Origin: Paramecium octaurelia
Taxonomy: Eukaryota; Ciliophora; Oligohymenophorea; Peniculida; Parameciidae
NCBI GenBank assembly: GCA_905182995.1
Contig: CAJJDP010000004.1
Coordinates: 666,417 to 730,416 of the forward strand
DNA: 64,000 nt
Direction: 5' to 3'
The translations under genes and the position numbers were made by a program. The notes below the pieces were generated by a model, which had not been told where the DNA came from, ran no database searches, and saw nothing but the letters and a program-made list of their open reading frames with translations. Of this stretch, positions 1 through 12,600 are shown piece after piece (within the stretch, counting starts at the first letter, position 1; each line of letters starts with the position of its first letter).

Positions 1-1069
1 ATTAATGCCATAAAAAATTGAAATAATTTCCAAGGAATTAATAGAAGCATCATTAGAAAATTCAATAAGTTTAGCAAAGTTTGAATAAGAATATAAAAAA
101 TTTTATACTGAGAATATAACTGATGTTGTATTTCTGGATACTTTATTAAAAGATCCCTAAGAGGCTTTCTTTTTGCTGTAAATAAAACAATCCTAAAACA
201 CTAAGTTGTTGATTCAAAAGTTAGTCTAAAGCCAATTATTGAATTCAGAAAAAATATTAATTCATTATATTCAAACATTTGTAAAGCCATTTAATGTAAT
301 CAATCTTTTATAGGGAGATGACTAGGAACTTGAAGATTTAGCTTAAGCTCTTGTCATTAGTTAACATAAACACATTTTTGATAAAAAATGCATCTTCAAT
401 AAAAATGAAAGACTAAACTAAATTATAGAAAGATTGGACACTTTAGAATTGGATAATATTATTCCGGAATTCAAATATTTTAAGGATTTAAACTTTTAAT
501 AATTAAAGATTCAAAATTTTCTAAAGAGAATACAATAAATTGATCTGAAAGAATATTATTTAAATAATGAATAAGGTTTGAAAAGTTATATCAAAAATTA
601 AATTAAACTCATACCTGAAATAATCAATATCAAAATAGATTTACGATATCATTTTATTATTTATGAAGAAATTTATGGGTTCACTCCTATAGAGAAATAA
701 TTAATTCGATCTTTCATCAAGTAGTGTGTAATTGGTAATAAACCATATTAATTTTATGATAAGATATATAAATAAATCATATCTAAGGAATTCGATTTTG
801 AGTCGGTGAAAGAAGATTTTTAGGAAATAATTGAATCAGAATGTATTTACATAATCATCAAAGTTGCAGAATATTATTTTAAAAAATAGAAAGAAGTCAT
901 CTAATCTTATTGTCAAAAGTTAATTTAAAATCCTTAATCTAATAAGGAAATCACATTTTGGCTCAACCAAGACCCTTAAGATTAAATAAGGAATATTTTA
1001 TTTGACACTTTAAAATAGTAGAGCACATCTTTATAACTAAATAATGAACTGAGATCATTGATTGTTTGA
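1..1069 (+). CDS. Unrecognised protein, 5' end outside the window
   Basis: An open frame of about 355 codons runs from the first bases to a TGA at 1067-1069, with many in-frame TAA/TAG codons read as Gln. No intron is needed. The protein is lysine-, isoleucine- and glutamine-rich, looks mostly helical, and shows no signal peptide, membrane segment or motif that I recognise. The start codon lies upstream of the window. The TGA is followed by about 395 bp of non-coding AT-rich DNA. Coding status rests on the long frame and protein-like composition; function is unknown. Confidence 0.6.
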
Positions 1070-1464
1070 ACAATTAATAATTTATTTTATTATTAATATT
1101 TATAATTAGGTTGTTATCATAAAATTCAAGTTAATGTATTTGCAATTTTAAATCATCATTCTTTATACAATTATAGTTTAGATCTGTTCTATTATAATCC
1201 AGTATTTCCATATTAGATATTTTTACTTCTTGGAAAAAATTTTGATTTTTTATAGCTTATCTTAAATTTAAAGTCTGAAAAAACAAAAGTACCATTATTT
1301 GTTATTCAATATAATCAAATTTTACAGGCGAAAAAAATACAAGTTAATATTTTGTCATTAATTTTTGATCAAAAATAAACAATTAATAAATGGATAAATC
1401 TCATGATTGTTAATATATTTTGATTATTTCATAATATTTAATTGATAAAAAATATTTATTTTCT
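1070..1464. other. AT-rich intergenic spacer
   Basis: About 395 bp without a convincing frame on either strand. It presumably holds the short 3' and 5' untranslated regions and the promoter of the next gene. I see no RNA gene or repeat in it. Confidence 0.5.
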
Positions 1465-3441
1465 ATGGATAACTAATATTTGATCGAAGAACCTTAAATT
1501 CTCAACTATGAACATTAAAATCCATAAAGATCATAAGAAAAATTTAGAAGTTTAAAATCTTAAAATGAGTAAGATGAAATTTAACAAATCAATAAGCCTC
1601 AATTAAAGAATTTAAATTCATCTTCTATTTAAGGTTTTTCTCATTAATAGAGTGTGATAGGTCAAGAGAATCAAGATGATGACTGTAATTTATTTTAACA
1701 AGAAAAATAAAAAAAAAATATTATTGATAACCTGTAAGGTGAATAATAATAAATCTCACTTTAATAATTTCATTAAAAAGGAGAGATATTTATTGAAAAT
1801 GAATCAAATATTGCTGAAGATTAGATACATCGAAAGAAAATTCTGAAAAAAAATGATGAGAAAGAGCTCAAAAATGATGCCCAAATGAATAATAATTACA
1901 AAACTAAGGATAGTAAACAAGTGTCAATGAATCTCTCAATCGAATAGAATTCAAAATAAAATTATGATTTGAAAAATGAATAATAATAAAGAAATAAAAA
2001 AAATATTCAAAAGAGTTTTTAATAATCAGAAAAACCCGTATCAATCATAAAGCGTGAAACTCCTCACATTTTTTAAGAGGATACTCCTTAAGATAAAAAT
2101 ATAAATCAAGAATAAATATAAAAATTCAGGAGAGATGAGAAATAATATAATTAGATGATAGAATCTAATTTAAATCAAATCTTTTTATTTTATACTAAAT
2201 AATTTTAAACTCATAATAAATAACAAACAAAAGATTAAATTTTATAAAAATAAGTTTTAAATTTACAATAATTTATGAATTTTTGCAAAGATTTTCAAAT
2301 ACTAGATTTATAAGTGACTAATGAATTTATATAATAATATGCTGGTCACAATGTCTAAAAACCTTTGTATAAAATAAAATATAAAAATAGAATCGGAGGT
2401 TCTTACTTAATTTCAAAAAAAATCCTTGAGGAAATTTTTTAGAAATGCTCAAATATCCATTAATTAAGCTTTTAAGAGTTTTTATATTCATTGATTAAAA
2501 TAGCAGATATTGCATTTCCAGTTTCAAACTCATTATAAGCATTTTATTAGTATTTAGGCGTTCATGATCCAGAATTCTATTCAAAGTAGCTAATAAATGT
2601 TTAAGATATGAATTAAACTCGAATGCAAGTTCAAAACGCTCTTGATATTAAATAAGAACCTAAAATAACACATTCAGTAGACAATAAAACAAAATCTCAA
2701 AACCATAGAATTAATTATTAATAAAAAATATCTAAGTTGAATTAGGTTTAAGTGCTACAGAAAAACTCTAAAATATACTCTATTAGAAATAAGGGATAAT
2801 CTGTTAAATACGATTATGGAGATGAAATTTATGATTTTGACCCTAGAAAATTACTTTTAGAAGAAGATCTAACAGACTAAGAGGATGCATTTTATTTAAG
2901 AGATTATTAGCTAAGTAACCAAGGTGTAACTAAGAAATAAGAACTTTTCAAGTAATATTAGGAAAGAATCAAGTATGATTAGTATCCATATTAAAATTAA
3001 AAATCTAATAGTAAGCAAGGTTAGACAGAACAAATTTATATTAAATAAAACCAATAAGATTTAAAACAAAATTTGAAGCTTCAACAGAATACTATGTCTA
3101 TAAAAACGATTTTAGAAAAGGATGAAGCCTATCTGATCAATCCTAAAATAAATTAAACGACAAAATAATTGTAAAAGTAAAAATTTTAATAAATTTATCC
3201 TAATTCATTTGAACTTAGGAATAATTACAATATTTTAAAATAACTTCCAGCCTTAAACCTATCTTATGCTTAGCCAAATATAAGTTCATCGATTGAGAGA
3301 GAATAGTAAAATACATCCTAAATTCACAAGGAAACCAAAGAAAACGCAAAAAGATTGGAAACAATGAATGAGAAAAAAACTGAATTGAAAGGAATCTTAA
3401 AAAATTAGTATTATTCAATTAGAAAGATTTTTAGGAAATGA
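1465..3441 (+). CDS. Unrecognised Gln/Asn-rich protein, 658 aa
   Basis: A single uninterrupted frame from ATG 1465 to TGA 3439-3441 encodes 658 residues once TAA/TAG are read as Gln. The N-terminal third and the C-terminus are low-complexity, rich in Gln, Asn and Lys. A better ordered segment, roughly residues 250-370, has a helical pattern of F, L and I and ends near LSFQEFLYSLIKIADIAF. That loosely recalls EF-hand-like helical domains of ciliary proteins, but I cannot name a family. The last 79 nt of the gene are repeated at 4706-4784 as part of the tandem duplication, so the 3' end exists twice. No signal peptide or membrane segment is visible. Confidence 0.65.
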
Positions 3442-3491
3442 GTTTCATTTTATTAATACTTAACTTCTCATAAATTTTTCTTCAATATAAA

Positions 3492-3727
3492 ATGTAAACT
3501 ATATTATTTGGGTATGATGAATTACCATAGATTATTAATTATTATTTAAAGAATCTAATGAATTAAAAAAATGAAGTTAATCATAGAATTCGTATTGAGA
3601 TTAATTATAAAATTGTAAGTAGTATAATTGGATCACTAAAAATGAACAGTTTTTTATTCTTAATCAAACCAGAAGTCGAGAAATAGGAGAGACACGAATA
3701 GATTCACAAGGTAATATACTTTAATGA
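3492..3727 (+). CDS. Possible small protein, 66 aa, one intron
   Basis: ATG 3492 opens a protein-like frame. Removing a 35-nt intron (GTAAGT...ACAG, about 3622-3656) leads to TGA 3725-3727, with an exon sum of exactly 67 codons. Nothing about the product is recognisable. It sits 50 bp after the previous stop and 77 bp before the secreted-protein gene. An identical copy lies at 4835-5070 in the second duplicate. The composition is suggestive only; the stretch could equally be spacer. Confidence 0.3.
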
Positions 3728-3804
3728 AGATCTAATAATAGAGCTAATAAATGTAGATGTTAATTAATATAAAAATATTATACGTTTTTTAATATAATAA
3801 TATA

Positions 3805-4704
3805 ATGAAATTCATTGCACTAGCGATGTTAGTGATGTTAGCAACATCACAAGAATTCGTAGAATTTTACTCTGCTTTTTCAAATGCAGACGTAGGTTAA
3901 TTGGATGGTTGGACAATACAGGGATAATTGGCAAAAGCTTAAGCGGATAATTTCTTTACTTGTTCAGATGCAGCTGTATTTGGAGGGCCTAAGACATTCG
4001 GTAAAGGAGCCATAGTGACTAGACAATTTTAATTACCTCCACATTTTTAGATTAAAGTATAAGTTGAAGTCTGGAAGTATAACAATTCATTAATTTTAGA
4101 TTTGATGCTTGGGACACTTAAAGATAGTTCTTTTATTTGGATAATTACCTTTGGGAAACTATGTGGACTGGAAGTGATGGAACAAAGAGATGTGCAACTC
4201 CAGCAGGTGGTAATGTGAATTCATTCTCAGTTGATTAAACAATTACTCATAATCATGCAGCATTATTTATTGCATTTGCATCATCAGCTGATAAGGCTGC
4301 CGATAAAGTATAATAATTACAAATCTTTAGATGTCTTGGGGTATTAGAAAATTGAAATTATCTTATTTGCCATGTCCAGCTGAATGTGGTACATGTCTTG
4401 GACCAGATGCAATTGTTTGTTAAATGTGGGTACCAGTATCATCAAGTTGGATAAAGAATGTAGATGCTGATGGATGGATTGCAAAAGGATCTTAAACAGC
4501 TATTAAATCAAGTACTTGTGCAGGAATTCCAATTATTGGTGGTCCTGGTAATTTTGGTAACAATGTATCAATATAAAAAATCTTTGATAAACTTGTTCCA
4601 CATTATAGAATTAAGGTGATAGCATAATTTTGGAAGATTGATAATTGGGATAATGATAATGCAGTTTTGTCTATTGATAATCAAGAGAAGTGGAAATAAA
4701 ATGT
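3805..4704 (+). pseudogene. Truncated first copy of the secreted Cys-rich protein gene
   Basis: It has the same start, signal peptide and first two introns as the complete gene at 5148, but runs into the N at 4705 and never reaches its second half. It differs from the complete copy by seven substitutions. Five are silent; two change the protein (Phe to Leu at codon 3979-3981, Thr to Ala at 3994-3996). It is either a genuine partial duplicate or an assembly artefact in which two overlapping contigs were laid end to end. Confidence 0.75.
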
Positions 4705-4705
4705 N
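4705..4705. other. Single ambiguous base (N) at the duplication junction
   Basis: This is the only N seen in the window. It lies exactly between the two 1.34-kb copies, which suggests a scaffold join of unknown size. Confidence 0.95.
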
Positions 4706-6047
4706 AATGAATGAGAAAAAAACTGAATTGAAAGGAATCTTAAAAAATTAGTATTATTCAATTAGAAAGATTTTTAGGAAATGAGTTTCATTTTATTAAT
4801 ACTTAACTTCTCATAAATTTTTCTTCAATATAAAATGTAAACTATATTATTTGGGTATGATGAATTACCATAGATTATTAATTATTATTTAAAGAATCTA
4901 ATGAATTAAAAAAATGAAGTTAATCATAGAATTCGTATTGAGATTAATTATAAAATTGTAAGTAGTATAATTGGATCACTAAAAATGAACAGTTTTTTAT
5001 TCTTAATCAAACCAGAAGTCGAGAAATAGGAGAGACACGAATAGATTCACAAGGTAATATACTTTAATGAAGATCTAATAATAGAGCTAATAAATGTAGA
5101 TGTTAATTAATATAAAAATATTATACGTTTTTTAATATAATAATATAATGAAATTCATTGCACTAGCGATGTTAGTGATGTTAGCAACATCACAAGAATT
5201 CGTAGAATTTTACTCTGCTTTTTCAAATGCAGACGTAGGTTAATTGGATGGTTGGACAATACAAGGATAATTGGCAAAAGCTTAAGCTGATAATTTCTTT
5301 ACTTGTTCAGATGCAGCTGTATTGGGAGGACCTAAAGCATTTGGTAAAGGAGCCATAGTGACTAGACAATTTTAATTACCTCCACATTTTTAGATTAAAG
5401 TATAAGTTGAAGTCTGGAAGTATAACAATTCATTAATTTTAGATTTGATGCTTGGGACACTTAAAGATAGTTCTTTTATTTGGATAATTACCTTTGGGAA
5501 ACTATGTGGACTGGAAGTGATGGAACAAAGAGATGTGCAACTCCAGCAGGTGGTAATGTGAATTCATTCTCAGTTGATTAAACAATTACTCATAATCATG
5601 CAGCATTATTTATTGCATTTGCATCATCAGCTGATAAGGCTGCCGATAAAGTATAATAATTACAAATCTTTAGATGTCTTGGGGTATTAGAAAATTGAAA
5701 TTATCTTATTTGCCATGTCCAGCTGAATGTGGTACATGTCTTGGACCAGATGCAATTGTTTGTTAAATGTGGGTACCAGTATCATCAAGTTGGATAAAGA
5801 ATGTAGATGCTGATGGATGGATTGCAAAAGGATCTTAAACAGCTATTAAATCAAGTACTTGTGCAGGAATTCCAATTATTGGTGGTCCTGGTAATTTTGG
5901 TAACAATGTATCAATATAAAAAATCTTTGATAAACTTGTTCCACATTATAGAATTAAGGTGATAGCATAATTTTGGAAGATTGATAATTGGGATAATGAT
6001 AATGCAGTTTTGTCTATTGATAATCAAGAGAAGTGGAAATAAAATGT
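4706..6047. repeat. Tandem duplication, copy 2
   Basis: The partner of 3363-4704, ending inside the complete secreted-protein gene. It also carries the second copy of the 66-aa candidate ORF (4835-5070). Confidence 0.9.
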
Positions 6048-7166
6048 AGCTTAAGTAGAAGATAAGGAATACTTCATTTGTGATAAGATCAGTCCAGGAG
6101 GTGTTGATGGAACAGAAAAGGTTATTAATGTTAACTTTGAAACTCCACATAATTATGGTGCTGCCCTTGTAAAATGGACATCCACAATCAAGAAGTCATC
6201 AAAATAGGCATCTTGGGGTATTAGATAATTCCAATTGTATGTTGCATAATGTTCAAGCAATTGTGCAACTTGTACTGGACCAAGTGTTGAAGATTGCACA
6301 GCTTGTGTTTCTCCTTACGTATTATTGGACCCAGAAGATGGAAATGGATCTGGTTGTGTATTGAAAGGAGATTGGGTTGAATTCACATCAGAATTCTAAG
6401 GAGCAGGTTGGACAGCTAATGCAGATTGGAAAGTAGCTGATGGTAAAAATGGACCTGATTTTACATCATAATGCGGAGAATTCAAATTCTTTGGTGGTTT
6501 TGATAAGACAGGAAAAGATGCTAAAATCACTAGAAAATTCAATTTACCTCCACATAAAAGAATTAGAATTTCATTTGAAGCTTGGAAAATTGATAATTGG
6601 AATGGAGAAGATTATTTTGTTAAAGTTGATGGATTAAATGTATGGTAAAGAACATTTGGATTTGGAGATCCTGGACTTGCTGATATTTGTGGTGGAGATG
6701 GATTTGAAAATTATGCCATAGTTGATTTTGTTATTGGACATGAAACACCCACTTTGGATTTACTTATATCTACCACTATTGGAAAAAGCAATGATAATGC
6801 TTCGTTTGCACTTAAAGGATTTAAACTCTATTATGAAAAACCAGATGCTTGTGCTACTCTTTATACAGAATGCAATTATACAGGTAATCATTGTATTCCA
6901 TTAATTAAATAGGAAAATCATTTAACATGTGTGAAGATTTACCTAATTTCTAATTAGCTAAATATCCTAGCAAAATCAAATCAATTTAAGTCCCAGCTGG
7001 AGCCAAAGTCATTCTCTTTGATGAAATGGATTATAATGGTATTTTAATAGTTCTATAAATAGGAAAAACAATCGAATACACCGAAAATCAAAAGTGCATT
7101 GAAGAATATCAATACAAATTCCTTTAAACAAACTCTTAAAGTTATGTCTTAACAGCCAACAATTGA
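5148..7166 (+). CDS. Secreted Cys-rich protein with beta-sandwich repeats and a C-terminal beta/gamma-crystallin-like domain
   Basis: Three introns (5420-5442, 5651-5673, 6884-6912) leave 648 codons, giving 647 aa. The first 16 residues (MKFIALAMLVMLATSQ) form a clear signal peptide. The body has about three related modules, each with a core like FEAWKIDNW followed by Gly- and Cys-rich loops. Between modules are furin-like CxxxCxxC spacers (CSSNCATCTGPS and CPAECGTCLGPD). The last 85 residues contain two Greek-key-like motifs, ATLYTECNYTGKS and KVILFDEMDYNG, with KIKSIQVPAG between them, which is the usual layout of a beta/gamma-crystallin domain. No transmembrane helix follows, so the product is probably secreted or on the cell surface. 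Its start is copied upstream at 3805. The gene ends 19 bp from the convergent XLF-like gene. The domain names are pattern-based inference. Confidence 0.8.
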
Positions 7167-7185
7167 TATAATAAATAGCATATAA

Positions 7186-8145
7186 TCATAAAAATCCAAC
7201 CTTTTTTTTGGTGTTTTTGCTCCGATCTTATTTTGGTTCATTTTTATCATTTTCTAATATTTGTTATCCCTTTCCTTCAAACATGTCAGATAATGTATTT
7301 TCATAACTTTACCATATATTTTCTTCTAAATAGTAGAAATCTTTAATTTACTTTTTTTCATGTTTGAAGACACATTTTCATTTTTACTTTATTGCTGTTA
7401 TGGTTGTCTTTTTTTCATTTGTTATAATGTTTTATTCACTTTATTAATTGCATAATATTAGATGAAATAATTTGCCATAGGAGTAAAGTTGATTTAACAT
7501 ATCTTCTCCTGGTCAATTTGATCATCTAAAATGTAGACACTCAAGTCTTCGTCTTTATCCCTTACTTTATACTAAGCTCTTTCCTTTTCATTTAATCTCT
7601 TTATGTAATCCTACTCCAATTATGAAAATGCTGATTTATAATTGTTGCATCTATTTTCTAAGGAATGAATGGTCAATAACAAAGGATTTATAATGTCATT
7701 TATGAGAATTTTGTTATGATATTGGTCATCTACGACTTTGCAATCGAACACCCATGTTAGAGTGTAGATCTTGATTACATTACTATAACCATAATACAAA
7801 GAAGAGTCATTCAACTTGAATGAGTATTCTGCTTAAGGGTCAAATTTGAGGGCCAACTCTAATAAATCCAACACTCCTTAGAAATTCGTAGTTTATATTG
7901 ATTTGTTGTAAAGTTCCTTATCCTTTTAAATGCGATCTTTGTTGAGCTTGCAAATCCATGATTATCTGAGATTTGTTATGACTATATCTTATTTATGAAT
8001 AGTACAAATTAAGCACTTATCTATATTGATTCCAGCTCGGATTATATAAGGTGTGTTTCTACATCCTGTCCACAAGGGTTAAGCTGGAATTAGTAATTGA
8101 ATGAATACCTTTCAAGAAATTGAGATCGTCCTCTTCGACATTCAT
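7186..8145 (-). CDS. XLF/Cernunnos-like non-homologous end-joining factor
   Basis: Two introns (8084-8108, 7326-7351) leave 303 codons; the 302-aa product matches human XLF (299 aa) in length. The N-terminal half follows the XLF head: Trp near residue 17, then IVITNLRQSW where XLF has its LLVSDLQQVW-type strand. Around residues 115-165 comes LTWVFDCKV, then a long helix starting at INPLLLTIHSLE and running to LEQDY, mirroring the XLF WNFHC...LIRPL...coiled-coil region. The tail is acidic and Gln-rich and ends in KKKVGFL, a basic-plus-hydrophobic terminus like the XLF Ku-binding motif. XLF bridges XRCC4-ligase IV filaments; in Paramecium end joining reseals DNA after germline elimination. The second intron is what puts the C-terminal motif in frame. 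It could be another XRCC4-superfamily member. Confidence 0.72.
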
Positions 8146-8398
8146 TTTTTTTTAAATTAATTAATTTATGAATGCTCACAATTATTAATGTTATTGATTT
8201 AATTATTAAGAAATAAGTTATATCTATCATTTTTAAATCCTCATTCAAATGTTAGTTGGTCATAGATTAGGACTGATTGAGCATCCCTGAGATTAATATT
8301 GATAAATGTAACATGGGGGTATAATTCAATATAATATCTTTCTTAAGATTTTTCTAACAATTTAATTATGAGCAATCATATAATTAATATTTAATCAA

Positions 8399-8695
8399 AT
8401 GGGATGCTCCTTAAAAAAAGAAAAACAAATCTCAACTATCAATATACACGAGCAAAAAACTTATTATTTTGTGATAATAAATGGAGACAAAGAACTCAAA
8501 AAGCATAAAAAGGCAAGCAGATTCTCAAATTCAATACCAATTTTGGGCTCCATAGGTATTATTTAACATTCAGTAAAACTAGATTATAGTACGATAATAC
8601 AGAGAAGAAATAAACTTTTTCAATCTTAAATTGATCGAAATGCATCGGAAATGCAGAATATTGAGATTATAGCCTAGGAAAAACAAAAAAAATGA
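8399..8695 (+). CDS. Small MGC-start protein, probably N-terminally lipidated, 89 aa
   Basis: ATG 8399 to TGA 8693-8695 with one 27-nt intron (8556-8582) gives 90 codons. The product begins MGCSLKKEKQ. Gly2 followed by Cys3 and lysines is a typical N-myristoylation/palmitoylation signal, so membrane attachment is likely. The rest is basic with no recognisable domain. It is divergently oriented from the XLF-like gene, with 253 bp between the two starts. Confidence 0.55.
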
Positions 8696-8975
8696 GTTAA
8701 TATTTATATTCTAAAGGATCATCGAGATAATTTATATTATATCAATGACCAACTTTTATTGTATCATATTGATGTTAACGATAAAAATTTGATAATTGTA
8801 ATGTAACTTTTTCATTTGGAGATATTAAGATACTTTTAAAAATCTTAATTCCTCCATTATAGAGGTTAAAAAATAGTGATTAATTTGATATCAATTTAAA
8901 AATGATTAAAATATTATACTTTCTATTATCCACAAAATATTATCCAGTTTTAATCAATCTTAACTTGAAGAACTA

Positions 8976-9687
8976 ATGAAATGGCTCACTACTGAAATCT
9001 CCAATGACAAATTTTCTGAACTCTGGCATAATTTAAGGGAATATAATAAAGTTAAAAATATATATTTATCAAAACTTCAACTAATATCGTTCAGAACAAT
9101 ATGGATGATGAATTAGAAATTGAGAATCACTACATTATTCAACTTCAAGAATTATCTTATACATATGCTATATTCCTTAATAATAATAAATATAAAAAAA
9201 TCAAAAAAAGGCTCTGTCTACAGAAAGTCATGAATTATTCTTGCTTCATAAAGTTTTTTATGGTTCAATTGGATAAACACTATAATACTTTAGTTCTAAA
9301 TATTAATTTCAGAAGATATTGAATCTATTTAAAAATAGGAAGAAACATCAAAACACAAGTATGTTATCAAAATATATAGTAATACAGAAAATACAATAGT
9401 CATAAAGTGATAAAGATATGAGTAGAGGTATCTATGATGAGCAAATTAATTATACAAGCATAATTATGTACATCTATAAATAAACATCAGATCTTTCAGC
9501 AGTCAAAACTCTGGAAAATGTGAGTATAAAACGGTCAGGAATATTAAGAATTATTATGCCGAATAAATTTTTTGCTGTTTCTGATAAAAATACCTATGGT
9601 AGTCTTTCTTGCAGATTTTAAGTAAATACTTATTTAATATATTAAAATATACAATTTAAAATTTACAAATCAAACTAATTCTATTGA
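8976..9687 (+). CDS. Unrecognised protein, gene structure uncertain
   Basis: Three protein-like stretches in different frames follow one another: a helical LMKWLTTEIS segment from 8976, a DDELEIENHY segment from 9104, and an SKYIVIQKIQ segment to TGA 9685-9687. They join only if about 9051-9094 (44 nt) and about 9292-9311 are introns, and neither has the usual GTA...TAG ends. The proposed end overlaps the 3' end of the convergent P4-ATPase by 18 bp. Something coding is probably here, but start, introns and function are all unsure. Confidence 0.35.
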
Positions 9688-12600
9688 TTCCGGTTTTCGA
9701 ACATAGATTTAAAAATCATAAAATCTCTCAATTGCCAGATCAAATAAAAATAGCATAAAAGTTAAAGCTAGTGCTAAATATAGTTGTGGTCTAGAATATA
9801 GAATGAAATATATACGAGGCTAGATATCTATAGAAGTTAAATGATGGAGACAATTCATGGTCATTCACCATAATCAATATTAGCCAATAAACAAGAATTG
9901 ATAGTACGATGAAAAATATGGTGAAGTTATAATTAGTATAAGTAAAAGTGAAGATCTTAAGGTTAACAAGAATAATGACTATTCCGTATATAAATACTCC
10001 ATCTTCAAAAAATTCCATTGTCATACCATCATCCATGTTTTAGTTTTCTGTCGAAAATGTGCAGACTAGAAATATGATCAAGCCTTGAACCATTCCATTA
10101 AAAACCCAGAGCCAGAACTTAATAATTGTAAAAATTGGTTATTATCTAAATTAAACATATACATCTGGTTTATCCTCCAGCAAATTATGCTAAGTTTTAC
10201 TCCATTGTAAATATTCTGAAGAGGGATGCATTTCATCAAAGAGAGCATAGAGCACCTAAGGGAGAGCAGCAAAAACAGTGTTAAACAATGAAGATAGCCA
10301 TTGATCGTATAAGTATTACCCACTGAAACCATTGAGGAATCCAAACCAAAAGTAGGGAGTGATGAAGACCTAGTTCTTAAAGAAAATGTATAGAATGGTA
10401 AGTGCATTTCTTCTTGAACACTCAACCCCATAATAAAACATTAATCGCTTAAGATGCTTGAATTCTTGGATTGCAAAGTCAGCAGCCCTTGCAGCTTGGG
10501 TTCCTTCGACTCCTTAAATTCCCACACCAACATGAGCCTTTGAGATAAATGATCAAAATTACCTCATTAATCATTGAAACATCATTAGCTCCATCTCCTA
10601 TAGCCAAAGTATAAGCCTTGGGGAGATTCTCTTTAACCAAAGCTACAACTTATTGTTTTTGTTTTGGAGACACTCTAGCCACTATGACTACTTTAGCATA
10701 GAAAGCTCTCTTGATTAGCATTGATTTAAGTTGTGGATTATCCAACATTACTGTCAATGCCTATCCACTAAGTACCAATGCAATATTAGCTGATTCATTG
10801 CAATAGTGCAAAAACACCTCCTCAATACTTCCAACTGTAATTTCAGTAACTACTTAGAGCATATCCTTGCTGTCAATTAGATTGCATGAATATCCTATTG
10901 AAATAGCAGTTTCAACTTTATCCCCAGTAAGAACCCAAACTTTGATTCCAGCTGACTTTAAATCTGAAATAGTTTATCCTACATCATCTGCTAACAAGTC
11001 TTCAACAGCTGTAATTCCTAGAAATTCCAAATTCAATTCAAGTTTCTTTTGTAAATTATTCATCATCTCTTCATCTTTGTCTTCTTATGCCTTTTTATAT
11101 CTATAAAATTAATAAAGAATGATACTCTGCCAAGTATATGTCCATTTGAGTTTAAGTGAATGTCTTTCTGCCTAACATTAATGTTCTGTATCCTTGAATT
11201 GCGAATTGATGAATTACCTGTTAATGTTTGCATTCTCCTATTAATTCAAGTAATACTTCATCTGCACCTTTGCAAAATAACACATATTCATTTCCTGTTT
11301 TGACTACAATGGTCATTCTCTTTTTTTCACTGCTAAAATCAAAATTCATCACTCTATGGAATTGAGTTTTGTTTATGGTAAGATGATTATTATTATCGAT
11401 GCCTTAAAATATATACCCTCTTTATTCACAATATTCTAATATTGCTAATTCATCAGGTGAAGATCCTATCAATTTATTTTTTGATTTTACAACAGAATGA
11501 CATAAACTCATGCACAATAAGGCTTCTTTTTCATTTTAAGCAAATAGTTCTCTAAATTGCATAGAATTTTTAGTTAATGTACCTGTTTTATCAGTGAAAA
11601 CTATATTGATTTCTCCTAATTATTCAATCAAATTAGATTGATGTGATTTTGAATTTGGCATTACTTTGTCTGACTCCAACATCTTCGCTTAACCAAACTT
11701 GACTAATTCCACATTTACTACCAGAGATATTGGTATGAAGTATGAAAGCAATGAAAACCATAATCCAAAATCAATGAATACGTCATCTCTTATTAGTCCC
11801 AAATAGGTATAATTAAGATGATTGTTTGTCCATATGAATTCATAAATAGAGGACATCAGACAAAACAATACCAAACTGATTGATATAGAAATGATACAGA
11901 TTCTCATATACTATTCTAATCTACTTCTCTTCGTCCTTTCTTGAGAGCAATTCAACATAATTTTACAGTTCATGCCACTGTAAATACACAAGCCTATTAT
12001 CCACTCTGTATTTTTGAGCATGCAACCTCTTTCAATAAAGTTACCATAATTTAATGAATCCACTTAAGAATTACTAATTTGATAGGTTCCTGATAGTTTA
12101 TACAGTATTGGGTTCTTCTAATCGTATACAAACTTTACATTGTTATTTTTCTCCTTGTGATTAATTACTATATAAATACAAAGTTTATTGCATTATCTAT
12201 ATGGTATCTTTATTATAAATCATAGATTGAATATTTTTATTTTAAATTTGTCTCACCATCAATTTACTTAGTCTCCACATATGCTATACCTCCTTAGTAA
12301 CTAGATGACAATATCAAGATATCGCATGGAATACTTTCATTTTCCATGACCAATATAATGTCTGCTTAATAGATATCCTTCCAATTGCATTCTATAAACT
12401 AATTTTCAAAGTATTTATGTGATTTACGATTGTTCTCTTCTTGATCAGATTTATATCTATTTTAATTAGAGTTCTAACCTCGAATATTCTTCTATGGCAT
12501 CTTTCAAAATACTTATACTCATCATCATTGCCAAAGGTCCATAAATAGTTGGAACACCATTTGTATAAGAAGTGGCAGGAATGATCTATAATATGCCAAT

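Larger units (their letters stand above)
3363..4704. repeat. Tandem duplication, copy 1 (1342 bp, offset 1343)
   Basis: This stretch covers the end of the 658-aa gene, a spacer and the 5' part of the secreted-protein gene. It recurs at 4706-6047. By eye the copies differ at only seven positions, all between 3921 and 3999. Copy 1 ends exactly at the single N at 4705. Confidence 0.9.

Noticed and set aside
9670-9687. 18-bp overlap of convergent genes as evidence of antisense regulation
   Set aside because: The + strand gene model is too uncertain; its real stop may be elsewhere.
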